Assembly (NCBI GenBank): GCA_044359885.1
Contig: JBIKLI010000273.1
Span: 1-6,050, forward strand
DNA length: 6,050 bases
Reading direction: 5' to 3'
Source: CAIOSQ01 sp044359885
GTDB lineage: Bacteria > Pseudomonadota > Alphaproteobacteria > CACIAM-22H2
The notes beneath the pieces were generated by a model. That model searched no databases. It was given only the letters and a program-made list of their open reading frames with translations, and had not been told where the DNA came from. Numbering within the stretch: the stretch's first letter is position 1; each line of letters begins with the position of its first letter. The translations under genes and the position numbers were made by a program. Below are positions 5,963 through 6,050 of the stretch, piece by piece.

Positions 5963-6050
5963 GCACCGTCGCGAACCACGAAGACGGCGATCCGGCCGCG
6001 GCGCCACGCGCAATGGGCCGGACCGCGGCCCGGCTGGCCGCCGTGCAGGC
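5959..6050 (+). CDS. nusB: Transcription antitermination factor NusB, N-terminal part (cut by window edge)
   Basis: Thirty full codons are visible. After a polar leader of about 19 residues, GRTAARLAAVQ (20-30) matches the first helix of NusB, which in alphaproteobacteria typically reads like RSAARLAAVQALYQ. NusB binds boxA RNA with NusE (S10) in antitermination of rRNA transcription. The ATG at 5959 overlaps the ribH stop as ATGA, and ribH-nusB is one of the commonest gene pairs in bacteria, which supports a call resting on few residues. No clear Shine-Dalgarno is present, so coupling to ribH is likely. The rest of the gene, and any thiL that often follows, lies beyond the window. Confidence 0.85.
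   Translation, partial: MSTVANHEDGDPAAAPRAMGRTAARLAAVQ

Noticed and set aside
1..6050. Search for a defence system, mobile element, CRISPR array, tRNA or other novel multi-gene system
   Set aside because: Every base outside 200-322 and small intergenic gaps is covered by recognised housekeeping genes in a known order; no long direct or inverted repeats, cloverleaf, transposase or unassigned protein was seen.

Overview
The window is a stretch of a GC-rich bacterial chromosome, very probably from an alphaproteobacterium. The basis is the gene order rpiB-glyA-nrdR-ribD-ribE-ribBA-ribH-nusB, a divergent MucR/Ros-type regulator beside it, a RibB fused to a degenerate RibA domain, and strong G/C preference at third codon positions. 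The look is Rhodospirillales-like, but the sequence alone does not fix genus or family.

Layout. Bases 1-199 (minus strand) hold the 5' end of a mucR-family regulator that runs off the left edge. Bases 200-322 are a divergent intergenic region with a perfect 16-bp palindrome, a possible promoter and a short direct repeat. From 323 to the right edge everything reads on the plus strand as one tightly packed run: rpiB (ribose-5-phosphate isomerase B), glyA (serine hydroxymethyltransferase), nrdR (ribonucleotide reductase repressor), ribD, ribE (riboflavin synthase alpha), ribBA in its RibBX-like form, ribH (lumazine synthase) and the first 30 codons of nusB. The largest gap inside the run is 27 nt. 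ribD/ribE, ribE/ribBA, ribBA/ribH and ribH/nusB all overlap. There is no gene-free stretch above 300 bases.

How it works together. RpiB supplies or recycles ribulose-5-phosphate, which RibB converts to dihydroxybutanone phosphate. RibD performs the deamination and reduction steps on the pyrimidine branch, RibH condenses the two branches to lumazine, and RibE makes riboflavin. GlyA supplies one-carbon units, NrdR couples deoxynucleotide status to transcription, and NusB is a transcription antitermination factor. The one rib step not visibly encoded is GTP cyclohydrolase II. The C-terminal RibA-like half of the fusion has no cysteine and so cannot form the usual zinc site, which implies a functional ribA elsewhere in the genome.

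I found no mobile element, CRISPR array, tRNA/rRNA, FMN riboswitch or evidently new multi-gene system. The points most worth a second look are the degenerate RibA domain, the palindrome in the mucR-rpiB gap, and the ribH start buried inside ribBA.
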